Positions 25,040 to 34,243 are shown, numbered from the stretch's first letter. The stretch: DNA of 64,000 bases from DTU015 sp964641455 (GCA_964641455.1 CAZXLH010000006.1:1-64000); one strand, 5' to 3'. A program made the numbers and translations. The notes: generated from the sequence alone by a model not told the origin.

Positions 25040-26080
25040 TTGAAATCCGGAGGAAGCGGGCATAAATCAAGACAAAAGATAAAAGGCATTGCAGTGGGGC
25101 TGTTGATGCTTCTCTGTTTGGTAGGGGTTTGCCTATTTGTGTTTTTGAGTTCGTGCCCTCTTCCAGATAATTCGGACCCGTTGACCGTAGTGATTGAGCC
25201 AGGCGCATCAACCAGGGACATATCAAGAGTTTTGTACGAAGCTCAAATAATCAGAAGCCAATCCCTGTTTAGAATTGTGTCTCGTGTACTTCAAGCTGAT
25301 GGCCAAATGAAGGCCGGAGAGTATCGTTTTGGGCCAGGCATATTTGTTTGGGATACCATTTCAAAACTGGTAGAAGGCAGAGTTGTACATTACCCGCTTA
25401 CTGTGAGGGAAGGGCTGTCTGTAGAGGAAATAGCTGACCTTGTTGAACAAAGCGGGTTTGGAGACAAACAAAGATTCTTGGAAATTGCCAAGAATCCTGA
25501 CCTGATGGTTTCGTTGGTATCGCCGGGCGAACTTGAAAACACAATATACCCTGTAGAAGGTTATCTTTTTCCCGATACGTACAACGTATGGAGGGGCATA
25601 ACAGAAGAGCAACTTATTTCCATGATGCTGGGCCGGTTTACACAGGTCTTTACTGAGGAACTTCGAGACAAAGCTGAGGACATTGGCCTTTCAGTGCATC
25701 AGGTTGCAACTATCGCTTCGCTTGTCGAAAAAGAGGCTGTGGTAGACGATGAGAGGCCGGTAATTGCAGCGGTGTACTGCAATCGAATTAAGATTGGTAT
25801 GAAATTGGATGCCGACCCTACCGTACTTTACGCATTAGGAAGATTTAACGGAACTTTGTTATGGAAAGAACTTGAAGTTGACTCTCCTTACAACACTTAT
25901 AAATATCCCGGATTTCCTCCGGGGCCTATATCAAATTTCGGCAAGTCATCGTTAGAAGCGGTATTAGCCCCTGCTAATGCAGATTACCTCTATTTTGTAT
26001 CTAAGAATGACGGAACCCACGCTTTTTCCCGTACACTTTCGGAACACAACAGAAATGTAGTTTTGTATCAAGGAAATTGA
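25040..26080 (+). CDS. mltG: Endolytic murein transglycosylase MltG
   Basis: The 346-residue protein has one N-terminal membrane helix (GIAVGLLMLLCLVGVCLFVFL), a LysM-like subdomain and the YceG catalytic domain with the conserved ASLVEKEAVVDDE segment (catalytic Glu) and the PYNTYKYPGFPPGPISNFG motif. It cleaves nascent glycan strands at the outer membrane face and sets their length. The start is TTG at 25040, 21 bases after ruvX. ireB-ruvX-DUF1292-mltG is the usual grouping. Confidence 0.94.
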   Translation: MKSGGSGHKSRQKIKGIAVGLLMLLCLVGVCLFVFLSSCPLPDNSDPLTVVIEPGASTRDISRVLYEAQIIRSQSLFRIVSRVLQADGQMKAGEYRFGPGIFVWDTISKLVEGRVVHYPLTVREGLSVEEIADLVEQSGFGDKQRFLEIAKNPDLMVSLVSPGELENTIYPVEGYLFPDTYNVWRGITEEQLISMMLGRFTQVFTEELRDKAEDIGLSVHQVATIASLVEKEAVVDDERPVIAAVYCNRIKIGMKLDADPTVLYALGRFNGTLLWKELEVDSPYNTYKYPGFPPGPISNFGKSSLEAVLAPANADYLYFVSKNDGTHAFSRTLSEHNRNVVLYQGN

Positions 26081-26163
26081 CTGATTTGAAATCCTCTGAA
26101 TAATTCTACTGCCTTTTCAGGAACTCTAAGAAAAACAACTTCAGAGTTACTGGAGAGATGGCA

Positions 26164-26661
26164 ATGTCAGCAAAAGAGATCTTATCTAAATGTTTATCAG
26201 CAGCAGTAATTGTAAGTTTTTCGGTTCTTTGCAGTTTGATTTTAAGAGCTGATACTCCACAGTGTCTTGCAGCCCCTCCTTGGGCTTTGGCAGCTCCACA
26301 AAGTTGGTGGGACGAAGTAAACCTGATTTCCCGCTTAATTATGGGAGAGGCCACCAGTGAACCTCTGGCAGGGCAAGTAGGAGTGGGAGCCGTGATACTT
26401 AACCGGGTAAGAAGCCCTGAGTTCCCGAACTCTGTACCCGGTGTAATTTATGACCCGTGGGCGTTTGAATCAGTGGAAAACGGGCTTATATGGACACGAG
26501 AACCATCGGCCGCAGAAGTAAGGGCCGCTGAGCTTGCCTTAAACGGGTGGGACCCTACTTATGGAGCGCTTTTCTTCTGGAATCCTTCGAAACCGGTTAG
26601 TCCATGGATATGGTCACGGTTAATAATCGCCCAAATCGGTTCCCATGTTTTTGGCCGGTAG
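26164..26661 (+). CDS. sleB: Spore cortex-lytic enzyme-like cell wall hydrolase, SleB family
   Basis: The 165-residue protein has a signal peptide and a single SleB/CwlJ catalytic domain (LISRLIMGEATSEPLAGQVG with the likely catalytic Glu in GEA, then GAVILNRV). It lacks the N-terminal peptidoglycan-binding domain of Bacillus SleB, so it is a short form. ATG at 26164 is spaced eight bases from GGAG; ATG at 26158 would be too close. The next gene, ypeB, encodes the partner needed for SleB stability, which supports a role in cortex breakdown at germination. Confidence 0.88.
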   Translation: MSAKEILSKCLSAAVIVSFSVLCSLILRADTPQCLAAPPWALAAPQSWWDEVNLISRLIMGEATSEPLAGQVGVGAVILNRVRSPEFPNSVPGVIYDPWAFESVENGLIWTREPSAAEVRAAELALNGWDPTYGALFFWNPSKPVSPWIWSRLIIAQIGSHVFGR

Positions 26662-26695
26662 ATTCAGGGAATATCTAAGAGGAGGGTGATCTGTT

Positions 26696-28093
26696 GTGGG
26701 ACGGAAATGGGATAAGACTGTACTTTGGGCGTCTATAGCAGTTGCTGTCGTTGCCCTTATTTTCGGAGCAGCTCAGTACAAACAAGCCAACCAACTCAGA
26801 TTGCGAGGTGAAGCGGCCCGACAGAGGGCAGTGTTTAGCCTGATTTCTCACGTTGAAAACATGGAAGGCAACCTTTCCAAGGCCAGAGTTTCTTCTACTC
26901 CGGCTCAACGCAGCACTTTTTTGACTGCTTGCTGGTCTCATGCCCAGGCTGCCCAGGAAAACATATCTTTGATGGGCATTACAACAGTAGATCTTTCGGG
27001 AATGCAGAAGTTTGTGGCTCAAACCGGAGATTATTGCATGGTTTTGTCTCAGAAACTTGCCAGGGGCGATACTGTGACTGATTCCGAATGGCAAGAACTT
27101 GCCACTCGCGAAGCTGCGGTAAAAGATCTGGCCAGGGCCCTCTCAGAAACCGGAATGAGCGCTTTTTCAACGAGAGGCCCAAAGGCAGGCATACAGTTAT
27201 TTATATCCAATTTGACGAACTTTGGTATTACGTCTGCCGGCGATGATGCCTGGTTGAGAGGGTTTTCGGAAATCGATAGCCTCATACAAAGCGTTCCGTC
27301 TCCGGCTTACGACGGGCCCTTTTCTGATCGTACCCTTGCTTCAAGATCACTGGCAAATCCCGGGCCTGAGATCTCCCAAGAAGATGCCGGAAACAAAGCG
27401 TTTGAATTCTTGGGTTCCAAAGATGAGTACAGCTCAGTTCGAATTGAAAATGTTGGAGGAACTATCCCTGCTTTCCTGGTCACCGGGAAAAGAGAGGATG
27501 GAAGTGAAGTTTCAGTTTCGGTTGGAAAAGCAGGAGGCGCCGTGCTCTGGAGCATGGACCAGAAAATGAGAGGTACCGCTCAGCTCGATGTAGACGCTGC
27601 GAGAACTGCGGCTGAAAGGTTCTTAAGAGAAAAGGGCTTCGAATCTTTCATAGAGACCGGATGGAGAAAACCAGGCCGCCAAGCCGGCCGGGTTGTGTTT
27701 ACGTTTGTGAAAACCACCGGTATGATTATCGATTCGAAACAAGTTCCAGTGGTATTGTATCCTGACATGATCAAAGTAGAAGTAGCTCTTGATACAGGCG
27801 ACATAATTGGATTCGATGCAACGGCTTATCTGACAAACCACATGCCCAGGCAGCTCAAGACCCCTCTTGTTTCGATGAGTGAAGCCCGAAATATGCTCAA
27901 GCCGGATTTGAACGTAGTTGGGCAACCCAGGTTGACTGTCATTCCCTTGGTTTCCGCAAGGGAGATTATGGCCTGGGAATTTCAAGTGACTCATCAAGAG
28001 GACACTTATCTTATCTACATAAACGCTATGACGGGCAAAGAAGAAATGGTGCTTCAGATGATAAAAGACGAAACCGGTTCTCTGACAATCTAA
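26696..28093 (+). CDS. ypeB: Germination protein YpeB
   Basis: The 465-residue protein has one N-terminal membrane helix (TVLWASIAVAVVALIFGAA), a helical middle part and C-terminal PepSY-type repeats, as in YpeB. In Bacillus it is needed for SleB to accumulate in the spore and is processed at germination. It lies 34 bases after sleB, so the two form an operon. The GTG start has GGAGGGTGA seven bases upstream. Confidence 0.93.
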   Translation: MGRKWDKTVLWASIAVAVVALIFGAAQYKQANQLRLRGEAARQRAVFSLISHVENMEGNLSKARVSSTPAQRSTFLTACWSHAQAAQENISLMGITTVDLSGMQKFVAQTGDYCMVLSQKLARGDTVTDSEWQELATREAAVKDLARALSETGMSAFSTRGPKAGIQLFISNLTNFGITSAGDDAWLRGFSEIDSLIQSVPSPAYDGPFSDRTLASRSLANPGPEISQEDAGNKAFEFLGSKDEYSSVRIENVGGTIPAFLVTGKREDGSEVSVSVGKAGGAVLWSMDQKMRGTAQLDVDAARTAAERFLREKGFESFIETGWRKPGRQAGRVVFTFVKTTGMIIDSKQVPVVLYPDMIKVEVALDTGDIIGFDATAYLTNHMPRQLKTPLVSMSEARNMLKPDLNVVGQPRLTVIPLVSAREIMAWEFQVTHQEDTYLIYINAMTGKEEMVLQMIKDETGSLTI

Positions 28094-28167
28094 AGTCCGG
28101 GCTACAAGAATACTGAGAACTTTCTAGAGGAATCATATTGACGGTCCTTGAAAGGAGGTGATGGTTT

Positions 28168-28350
28168 TTGGCGCTTACTCAAACTGAAAGCTGGTATCTT
28201 ACTGAATCAATTAAGGGAGAAACCCTAATGTGCCAGAAACTGGCTAACTACCTCGAACAAGTGCAGGACCCTGAGCTAAGGCGAATAGTCTTAGACTTAC
28301 AAAGGACGGGTCAGCAGCGTGTAGATATGCTTACCGGCCATATAAGTTAG
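28168..28350 (+). CDS. Small helical protein, probable spore coat partner
   Basis: The 60-residue protein is predicted to be two amphipathic helices (MCQKLANYLEQVQDPELRRIV) and recalls the ferritin-like helical repeats of CotF-type proteins. The TTG start has AAAGGAGGTGAT just upstream, an excellent site. It precedes a CotF-like gene by 25 bases and follows ypeB, so a coat role is likely but inferred. Confidence 0.75.
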   Translation: MALTQTESWYLTESIKGETLMCQKLANYLEQVQDPELRRIVLDLQRTGQQRVDMLTGHIS

Positions 28351-28375
28351 GTAATGCAAAGGAGGAAAGGGTGTA

Positions 28376-29418
28376 GTGTCTCAGACGTTTGGAACCGGCC
28401 GTGAGCCGGGAGTGCTTACAGACAGGGAAATTGCAGAAGACATCTTGACGAGCCAGAAATACATATCAAACTACTACTATGCTCCTGCAATATTGGAATC
28501 AAGCAATCCCAACCTTAGAAGCACGTTTGAACGAGCTCACAGCAATACACAATCACAAGCAAAACAGGTATTTGATTATTTAAATGCCAAAGGTTGGTAT
28601 AAACCCAGGCAAGCTGATGCTCAGGCTGTTAACGATTTGAGAAATGCAGCACAACAGTCAAAACAGGTCTTTTCATCAATTACCGATACTAGGGAAATTT
28701 CCGATACAGGAGGTAAAAGCAGAGTGATAAGTGGTCAAAACATTTATTCACCGGAAAGCACGTCTTCTAATCTGCCAGGAAGCGGATGGCAGTCACAATC
28801 ACAGTCTCAGCCGTATCAAACAACAAGTGGATGGCAATCACAGCCCCAGCCATTTCAAACAGGCACAGGGTGGCAGCCAACGTACAGCCAAACTCCACAG
28901 TGGACCGGCACCCAGGCCGGTGAAGGGCAAAGCGGTATGGGCCCCAGCAGCCTGGCTCAGTGGGCACGGTGGGGTGGTCAGCCAAGTTGGATGCAAAGTA
29001 GCAGTAGGCCGTCAGGTGTTTACGGAAGCCAGGGAACCGGTACTCAAACAACCGGGTATGGAGGATATGGCAGTTACGGAGCAGGAACCATAACCGGTGG
29101 ATGGCAATCACAGCCCCAGTCATTTCAAACAGGCACAGGGTGGCAGCCAACGTACAGCCAAACTCCACAGTGGACNNNNNNNNNNNNNNNNNNNNNNNNN
29201 NNNNNNNNNNNNNNNNNNNNNNNNNNNNNNNNNNNNNNNNNNNNNNNNNNNNNNNNNNNNNNNNNNNNNNNNNNNAAACTCCACAGTGGACCGGCACCCA
29301 GGCCGGTGAAGGGCAAAGCGGTATGGGCCCTAGCAGCCTGGCCCAGTGGGCCCGATGGGGAGGCCAGCCAAGCTGGATGCAGCCTCAACTTGGAACACGA
29401 AGCGGACAATGGGGCTAA
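28376..29418 (+). CDS. CotF-like spore coat protein with Q/G/W-rich repeat tail (interrupted by an assembly gap)
   Basis: Residues 1-95 match the CotF family (LTDREIAEDILTSQKYISNYY). The rest is a low-complexity tail rich in Gln, Gly, Ser, Trp and Tyr with long repeats such as GWQSQPQPFQTGTGWQPTYS and the conserved SSLAQWARWGGQPSWMQ. The run of 100 N at 29176-29275 breaks the gene. The tail after the gap reads in a different phase and ends ...GTRSGQWG at the TAA of 29416-29418, so the true gap length must leave remainder 2 on division by 3. The GTG start follows AAAGGAGG and GGAAAGG. It probably forms part of an outer coat or crust layer. Confidence 0.82.
28829..29381 (+). repeat. Long direct repeat inside the coat gene, 270-bp period
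   Basis: Bases 28829-28905 and 29099-29175 are identical over 77 bases except for one C/T change, a period of exactly 270 bases (90 codons). Sequence after the gap, 29276-29381, repeats 28890-28995 closely. The repeated unit encodes the W/Q-rich motif of the tail. Confidence 0.9.
29176..29275. other. Assembly gap of 100 N
   Basis: One hundred N interrupt the coat gene repeat. The 16 bases before the gap (29160-29175) are identical to the 16 bases after it (29276-29291), which suggests two contig ends that overlap, or a collapsed repeat. Confidence 0.98.
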
Positions 29419-29448
29419 TTGGGCGGCTCTTGACCAAATAATGTAAAG

Positions 29449-29472
29449 AAGGGGTAGATATCTACCCCTTTT
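29449..29472 (+). terminator. Terminator after the coat gene
   Basis: AAGGGGTAGAT is followed directly by its reverse complement, giving a strong stem with a tight central loop, and the right arm runs into TTTT. It lies 30 bases after the coat gene stop. Confidence 0.85.
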
Positions 29473-29514
29473 AGTCCCACCGTGATGACGTCTTATATTG
29501 AAAGGACGATACCT

Positions 29515-30582
29515 TTGCCTGAATTACGCTATGATATTTTATTAGGTAATTACTCCATAATCGCGTCAGAACGGGCAAAAAGGCCTAATGATTTCAGGTC
29601 TGCCCAAGCACACAAACACGACGTAGTCGAATTTGATCCAAATTGCCCTTTTTGCCCTGGTAATGAAGACAAGACTCCTCCGGAGATTTATGCTTTACGT
29701 AATGAAGGCACAGAAAACGGCCCAGGTTGGCGTGTACGAGTAGTTCCAAATAAATTTCCGGCTTTATCCCCAGTGGAAAACAGCAGCGGTTTTGAACTTG
29801 ATCGTGTAATGACAGCATCAGAAAATTTGCCTGTAGTCGACGATTTATCAATGTATTGGCAAACACCTGCAGTTGGAGCCCATGAAGTGGTAATAGAGTC
29901 GAGCAAGCATAATGGAACGTTAGGCATGTACGGCGTAGATGAAATGGTAGACATCCTGAAAACTCTTAAGCGCCGTTATAGGATTCTTTATGATACAAAA
30001 GTGATAAGGTATGTGCAAATTTTTCGGAATTGGGGCCCTGAAGGCGGTGCGTCGCTTACCCATCCCCATTTTCAAATCATTGGGCTTCCTTTTATACCAC
30101 CTGAGGTATCTTTAGAGATGTCTCGTTTCAAACAGTATGAGTCTAAAACAGGCCGATGCCTAATGTGCGATTATATTGAACGGGAATTGGAAAAGGACAT
30201 GAGAATTGTTGCAACCAACGACGAGTTCGTATCTCTTTGCCCGTTTGCGTCGAGGTATTCGTTTGAAGTATTGATAGTCCCAAGGAAACATTCGGGGACA
30301 TTTACTGACCTTAATGATGAGTCAACAAAAAGCCTTTCAGAAATGCTAATCTCAGTGTTTCAGCGCTATGAGGAGATATTTGCCTCACTTTCCCATAATA
30401 TAGTATTTCATAGCAGCCCTCCTCGTAGGCGATGGAAAAACATTCCCAACGATCATTGGCATATACATGTTTATCCAAGATTAAATGTTGAAGCAGGCTT
30501 GGAAAAAGGTGCTGCAGTTTGGATAAACCCCACTCCTCCAGAATTTGCGGCACCTCAATTTACTGAGAAAGGACGAATCTAA
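29515..30582 (+). CDS. galT: Galactose-1-phosphate uridylyltransferase-like protein
   Basis: The 355-residue protein belongs to the GalT branch of the HIT superfamily. It has the zinc pair CPFCPG near residue 45 and the catalytic THPHFQIIG, where the histidine in HPH carries the uridylyl group. It converts UDP-glucose and galactose 1-phosphate, or acts on a related sugar phosphate or ADP-sugar. TTG at 29515 is preferred: AAAGGA is eight bases before it and the product begins MPELRYD, typical for the family. GTG 29482 and ATG 29485 lack a ribosome site. glgA follows directly. Confidence 0.87.
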   Translation: MPELRYDILLGNYSIIASERAKRPNDFRSAQAHKHDVVEFDPNCPFCPGNEDKTPPEIYALRNEGTENGPGWRVRVVPNKFPALSPVENSSGFELDRVMTASENLPVVDDLSMYWQTPAVGAHEVVIESSKHNGTLGMYGVDEMVDILKTLKRRYRILYDTKVIRYVQIFRNWGPEGGASLTHPHFQIIGLPFIPPEVSLEMSRFKQYESKTGRCLMCDYIERELEKDMRIVATNDEFVSLCPFASRYSFEVLIVPRKHSGTFTDLNDESTKSLSEMLISVFQRYEEIFASLSHNIVFHSSPPRRRWKNIPNDHWHIHVYPRLNVEAGLEKGAAVWINPTPPEFAAPQFTEKGRI

Positions 30583-30583
30583 A

Positions 30584-32062
30584 TTGCTGGATACAGGTAT
30601 GAAAATTCTTTTGGTATCATCTGAAGTTGCACCCTTTGCCAAGACCGGAGGGCTTGCTGATGTGGCCGGTTCGTTGCCCAAAGCTCTGTCTTTGCAGGGC
30701 AATGACATTCGGGTTGTTTTGCCCCGCTACAGGAATATATCTGATTTTGGCACCGTAACCGATTTTCCTGTGCAGGTAGGCCATAGGAAAGCAACATGTA
30801 TTGTCCGTAAGGGCAAGATTGAAGCAAAGAGTGATAAAGGTGTAAAAAATGTGCCTGTGTATTTCCTGGATAACTACCATTATTTTGATAGAGAAGGATA
30901 TTATGTTTTCCCGGATGAAGCAGAAAGGTTTGGCTTTTTTAATTTGGCGGTTTTGAGAATGTGTGAACAATTGAATTTTATTCCTGATGTAATTCACTGC
31001 AATGATTGGCAGTCAGGTTTCATACCTTTGCTTATACGGGAAAGACATGATCAAAATCCTGCTTGGAAAGATGTAGCCACATGTTTCACAATCCATAACT
31101 TGAGATACCAAGGCAATTTTCCATATTCGGTGTTAGGCCTTTTAAACTTACCGGATAAGTATTTTCATCCGGAAGGCGTAGAATTTTACGGCCAGGTAAG
31201 CTTTATGAAAGCCGGAATCGTATACGCTGATGTAGTAAACACAGTGTCAGAAACCTATTCACGGGAAATCCAGACACGTGAATTCGGCGAAGGATTCGAT
31301 GGAATCCTAAGGAAGCGTGCAAAGGATCTTTATGGAATTGTAAACGGGATTAACTACCACGAATTCAATCCGAGCACTGATCCTAGAATTTTTAAGACGT
31401 ATGATTCAGGAAGTTTTGAAAATGGTAAGAAGGAAAATAAGCATGCCTTGCAAAGGGAACTGGGGTTGCCAATATCCAACCGCCCCCTTATTGGAATAGT
31501 GTCCAGATTAGTCGATCAAAAAGGCCTGGATATTTTGCTTGAAGCAATACATGGGATAATGTCCATGGATTTACAGTTTGTGTTGCTGGGAACAGGTGAT
31601 CGGCATTACGAAGAGGCATTTTCTTCAACAAGGCAACGTTACCCGGAAAAGATGGCGTCAGTGATAGGCTTCAGTGGAGTACTGGCTCAAAAAATCTATG
31701 CAGGTTCTGACATGTTTCTTATGCCGTCAAGATTTGAACCCTGTGGCTTAGGGCAACTTATTGCAATGAGATACGGTTCAATACCTGTGGTCCGCAGGAC
31801 CGGAGGGCTACAAGATACAGTGCTTGATTATGATGAAACCAGCGGTACCGGAAGTGGGTTTGTTTTTACTGATTATGCTTCTGACGATCTGATAGGTGCC
31901 GTATCGCGGGCTGTAGGCGTATATAACAATGAAAATCTTTGGAGAAAGCTTGTAAGAAATGTTATGCAACAGGACTTTTCTTGGAATAGGTCGGCAGCTT
32001 TGTATACTGAAGTTTATATGGAGTCGCTTGGGAGGAAAGGACGGATTGAAAGGCCTGCATGA
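30584..32062 (+). CDS. glgA: Glycogen synthase (ADP-glucose type)
   Basis: The 492-residue GT5 protein has the N-terminal KTGGLADVAG motif that binds the nucleotide sugar and the C-terminal GT-B domain with PSRFEPCGLGQLIAMRYG. It extends alpha-1,4-glucan. The start may be TTG 30584, ten bases after AAAGGA, or ATG 30599, which gives the canonical MKILLVSSEVAPF start. The first is within two bases of the galT stop and implies coupling. The stop codon abuts the end of the convergent glycosyltransferase gene. Confidence 0.92.
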   Translation: MLDTGMKILLVSSEVAPFAKTGGLADVAGSLPKALSLQGNDIRVVLPRYRNISDFGTVTDFPVQVGHRKATCIVRKGKIEAKSDKGVKNVPVYFLDNYHYFDREGYYVFPDEAERFGFFNLAVLRMCEQLNFIPDVIHCNDWQSGFIPLLIRERHDQNPAWKDVATCFTIHNLRYQGNFPYSVLGLLNLPDKYFHPEGVEFYGQVSFMKAGIVYADVVNTVSETYSREIQTREFGEGFDGILRKRAKDLYGIVNGINYHEFNPSTDPRIFKTYDSGSFENGKKENKHALQRELGLPISNRPLIGIVSRLVDQKGLDILLEAIHGIMSMDLQFVLLGTGDRHYEEAFSSTRQRYPEKMASVIGFSGVLAQKIYAGSDMFLMPSRFEPCGLGQLIAMRYGSIPVVRRTGGLQDTVLDYDETSGTGSGFVFTDYASDDLIGAVSRAVGVYNNENLWRKLVRNVMQQDFSWNRSAALYTEVYMESLGRKGRIERPA

Positions 32063-32077
32063 TTATAATGCAGTTTT
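32055..32077. terminator. Small hairpin shared by two genes meeting tail to tail
   Basis: CTGCAT and ATGCAG form a six-base stem with a seven-base loop followed by TTTT. It contains the stop codons of both glgA (plus) and the glycosyltransferase (minus), which meet at 32062/32063 with no spacer. It is a weak terminator candidate. Confidence 0.4.
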
Positions 32078-33211
32078 CTTGATTCGCTGAACTTGCGTAT
32101 AGCAGTCGAGGAGTTTGATGCAACTTTCCTCTAATGAAAATTTACCGGCGTTGTTTAGGGCATTGTTTTTCATAGTGTGAAGCAGTCCGGGATTTTCTAG
32201 CAGTGACAACGTTCGGAACGCAATTTCCTTAGGGTCGTTTTCACATAAAAATCCGTCTATATTGTGTTCTACCATATCTTTTACGCCCAGCGCTCCTACT
32301 GCGACACATGGTACCCCCGCAGATTTTGCTTCTGCTATAACCAATCCCTGGGTATCTGTAAGTGAGGAAAAAACAAAAATATCAGATCCTGCATACATAT
32401 ACGGCATAACTTCAGGATCCAATCTGCCTGTAAAGATAGTCCTGTGGCCGACTTTCAACTCATCTGCAAGTTCTGAAAGGCTTTGTTTCAGCGGCCCGTC
32501 TCCGACGAGCACAAGGAAGCAATCAATTTGCTTTTGAATTAACGAAAAAGCTCTGATTAGAGTTTCCGGGTTCTTTTCCTTGCCTAAACGGCCGCAAGTG
32601 AGCAATATAGGAATTTCAGGCGGAATGTCAAATGCTTTTCGAATATAGCCGGCATCTCCCTCCCGAAACTTGTTGGTATCAATCCCCGTAGGTATCACGA
32701 ATATTTTGTTGTTTACATTGTGTTCCAAAAGATAATCTCTGATTGCCGCGGTGGGAGCTATGACAGCATCGGCTTCTTTAGCAGTCCTAAAAGCACCGCT
32801 TTCAACAAGTTCTGATGCCATCTGGCCTATCATCGGTATGTAATGAGAGTACATATTGTACATGGTGTGATAAGTAAACACTACCGGGATGCCAAAGAGG
32901 GCGCCCATCCGCAACCCCATTTTACCCAGGTTAAAAGGTGAATGAATATGAATTACCTGGGGTGAAATATCATTTAAAACCATTAAGTGTTTGGGGTTTA
33001 CAGGTATGGCTACATAGAAGTCAGGCTTAGTCGGCGCTTTTATTGACTGAAAACGGTAAACCCCTTCTTCCTTAACGGCACCTGGGTATGCAGGGCAAAA
33101 TACCGAAACATCATGCCCCATACGCTTTAGGGTGTCCCTGGTTGTTGCCACGGAACGGGTAACGCCTGAAACATACGGATAATAACTGTCAGTCCACATA
33201 GATATTCTCAT
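32063..33211 (-). CDS. Family 4 glycosyltransferase
   Basis: The 382-residue GT-B protein starts MRISMWTDSYYPYVSGV, typical of the 1,2-diacylglycerol glucosyltransferase and mannosyltransferase group, and has the donor-binding segment LTDTQGLVIAEAKSAGVP with the EX7E-type glutamates. It may make a membrane glycolipid that anchors lipoteichoic acid. GGTGA six bases before ATG 33211 supports this start over ATG 33223. It is divergent from galU, which supplies UDP-glucose. Confidence 0.85.
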   Translation of the reverse strand: MRISMWTDSYYPYVSGVTRSVATTRDTLKRMGHDVSVFCPAYPGAVKEEGVYRFQSIKAPTKPDFYVAIPVNPKHLMVLNDISPQVIHIHSPFNLGKMGLRMGALFGIPVVFTYHTMYNMYSHYIPMIGQMASELVESGAFRTAKEADAVIAPTAAIRDYLLEHNVNNKIFVIPTGIDTNKFREGDAGYIRKAFDIPPEIPILLTCGRLGKEKNPETLIRAFSLIQKQIDCFLVLVGDGPLKQSLSELADELKVGHRTIFTGRLDPEVMPYMYAGSDIFVFSSLTDTQGLVIAEAKSAGVPCVAVGALGVKDMVEHNIDGFLCENDPKEIAFRTLSLLENPGLLHTMKNNALNNAGKFSLEESCIKLLDCYTQVQRIKKTAL

Positions 33212-33298
33212 GATCTTCACCATGTTTATTATGTTCGGTTTTCGGGGATAAAACAAGCTGAGTAGTAGGTAAGGGGCATGAAAGTTGCCAATTCAATT

Positions 33299-33326
33299 TT
33301 GCCTTTACGGCTCACAGGGTTAAAAT
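33299..33326 (+). promoter_or_regulatory. Candidate sigma-A promoter of galU
   Basis: TTGCCT (33299-33304) and TAAAAT (33321-33326) are separated by 16 bases, about 33 bases before the galU ATG. Confidence 0.45.
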
Positions 33327-33358
33327 AAGTTTAGCACTAGGGAAGGGAGCATTAGGTA

Positions 33359-34243
33359 ATGTCTGTTAAAAAAGCTATTTTTCCTGTAGCGGGGCTGGGT
33401 ACTAGATTCTTGCCTGTGACCAAAGCACAACCTAAGGAAATGTTGCCTATTGTCGACAAACCTGCAATTCAATACGTAGTTGAAGAAGCAGTGCAATCTG
33501 ATATTGACGACTTCTTATTCATTACCGGAAGAGACAAGAGGCCTTTGGAAGATTACTTTGACCATTCCGGCGAACTTGAATATCACCTGAAGAGTAAAGG
33601 TAAGACAGAACTCTTAGAACTGGTTCAAAACATTGCGTGCATGTGCCAAATATATTACGTAAGGCAGAAAAGGCCTTTGGGTTTGGGACATGCAGTTTGG
33701 TGTGCCAGGCAGCACATAGGAGATGAATACTTCGCAGTGCTCTTGGGGGATGACATAGTAGTTTCAGGCAAACCGTGTCTTAAGCAGATGATTGAAATAT
33801 ATGAGAAATTCAAAAAGCCTGTTATAGCCCTGAGACGGGTACCCAGAGAAGAAGTTTCTTCGTATGGAATCATAGCCGGCAAGCCATTGGGGCAAGGATT
33901 GTGGGAAATCAATGATCTGGTGGAAAAACCCGATATCGACGAGGCTCCGTCTGATCTTGCGGTTATCGGACGCTACATACTCCCGCCTGAGATATTCCCA
34001 TTACTTGAAGGTTTGGAACCGGGAGCCGGCGGGGAAATTCAGTTGACAGATGCTTTAAGGAAACTGGCAAACGATGAGCTTATTATCGGTTACGAGTTCC
34101 AGGGCATACGATACGACGTTGGAACTCCCAGGGGGCTTTTGGTTGCTACTGTAGAAACAGCGTTATCCCGGGAAGGTTTAGGTGAAGATTTTGGACGATA
34201 CCTTGCTCAACTGGTCAAGAAACGGAATTTGCTCGAATTGTGA
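33359..34243 (+). CDS. galU: UTP-glucose-1-phosphate uridylyltransferase
   Basis: The 294-residue protein has the nucleotidyltransferase signature VAGLGTRFLPVTKAQPKEML, the LLGDD metal site and the VEKP segment. It makes UDP-glucose for glycolipids, wall polymers and galactose use, linking with galT and the glycosyltransferase nearby. ATG at 33359 has a GGGAAGGGAG stretch about 10 bases upstream. Confidence 0.95.
   Translation: MSVKKAIFPVAGLGTRFLPVTKAQPKEMLPIVDKPAIQYVVEEAVQSDIDDFLFITGRDKRPLEDYFDHSGELEYHLKSKGKTELLELVQNIACMCQIYYVRQKRPLGLGHAVWCARQHIGDEYFAVLLGDDIVVSGKPCLKQMIEIYEKFKKPVIALRRVPREEVSSYGIIAGKPLGQGLWEINDLVEKPDIDEAPSDLAVIGRYILPPEIFPLLEGLEPGAGGEIQLTDALRKLANDELIIGYEFQGIRYDVGTPRGLLVATVETALSREGLGEDFGRYLAQLVKKRNLLEL

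Noticed and set aside
28767..29297. Antisense ORFs across the coat-gene repeat and gap
   Set aside because: They arise from the repetitive low-complexity sequence and run through N.
33278..33328. 16-residue ORF before galU
   Set aside because: Too short, no similarity recognised, and it overlaps the galU promoter.
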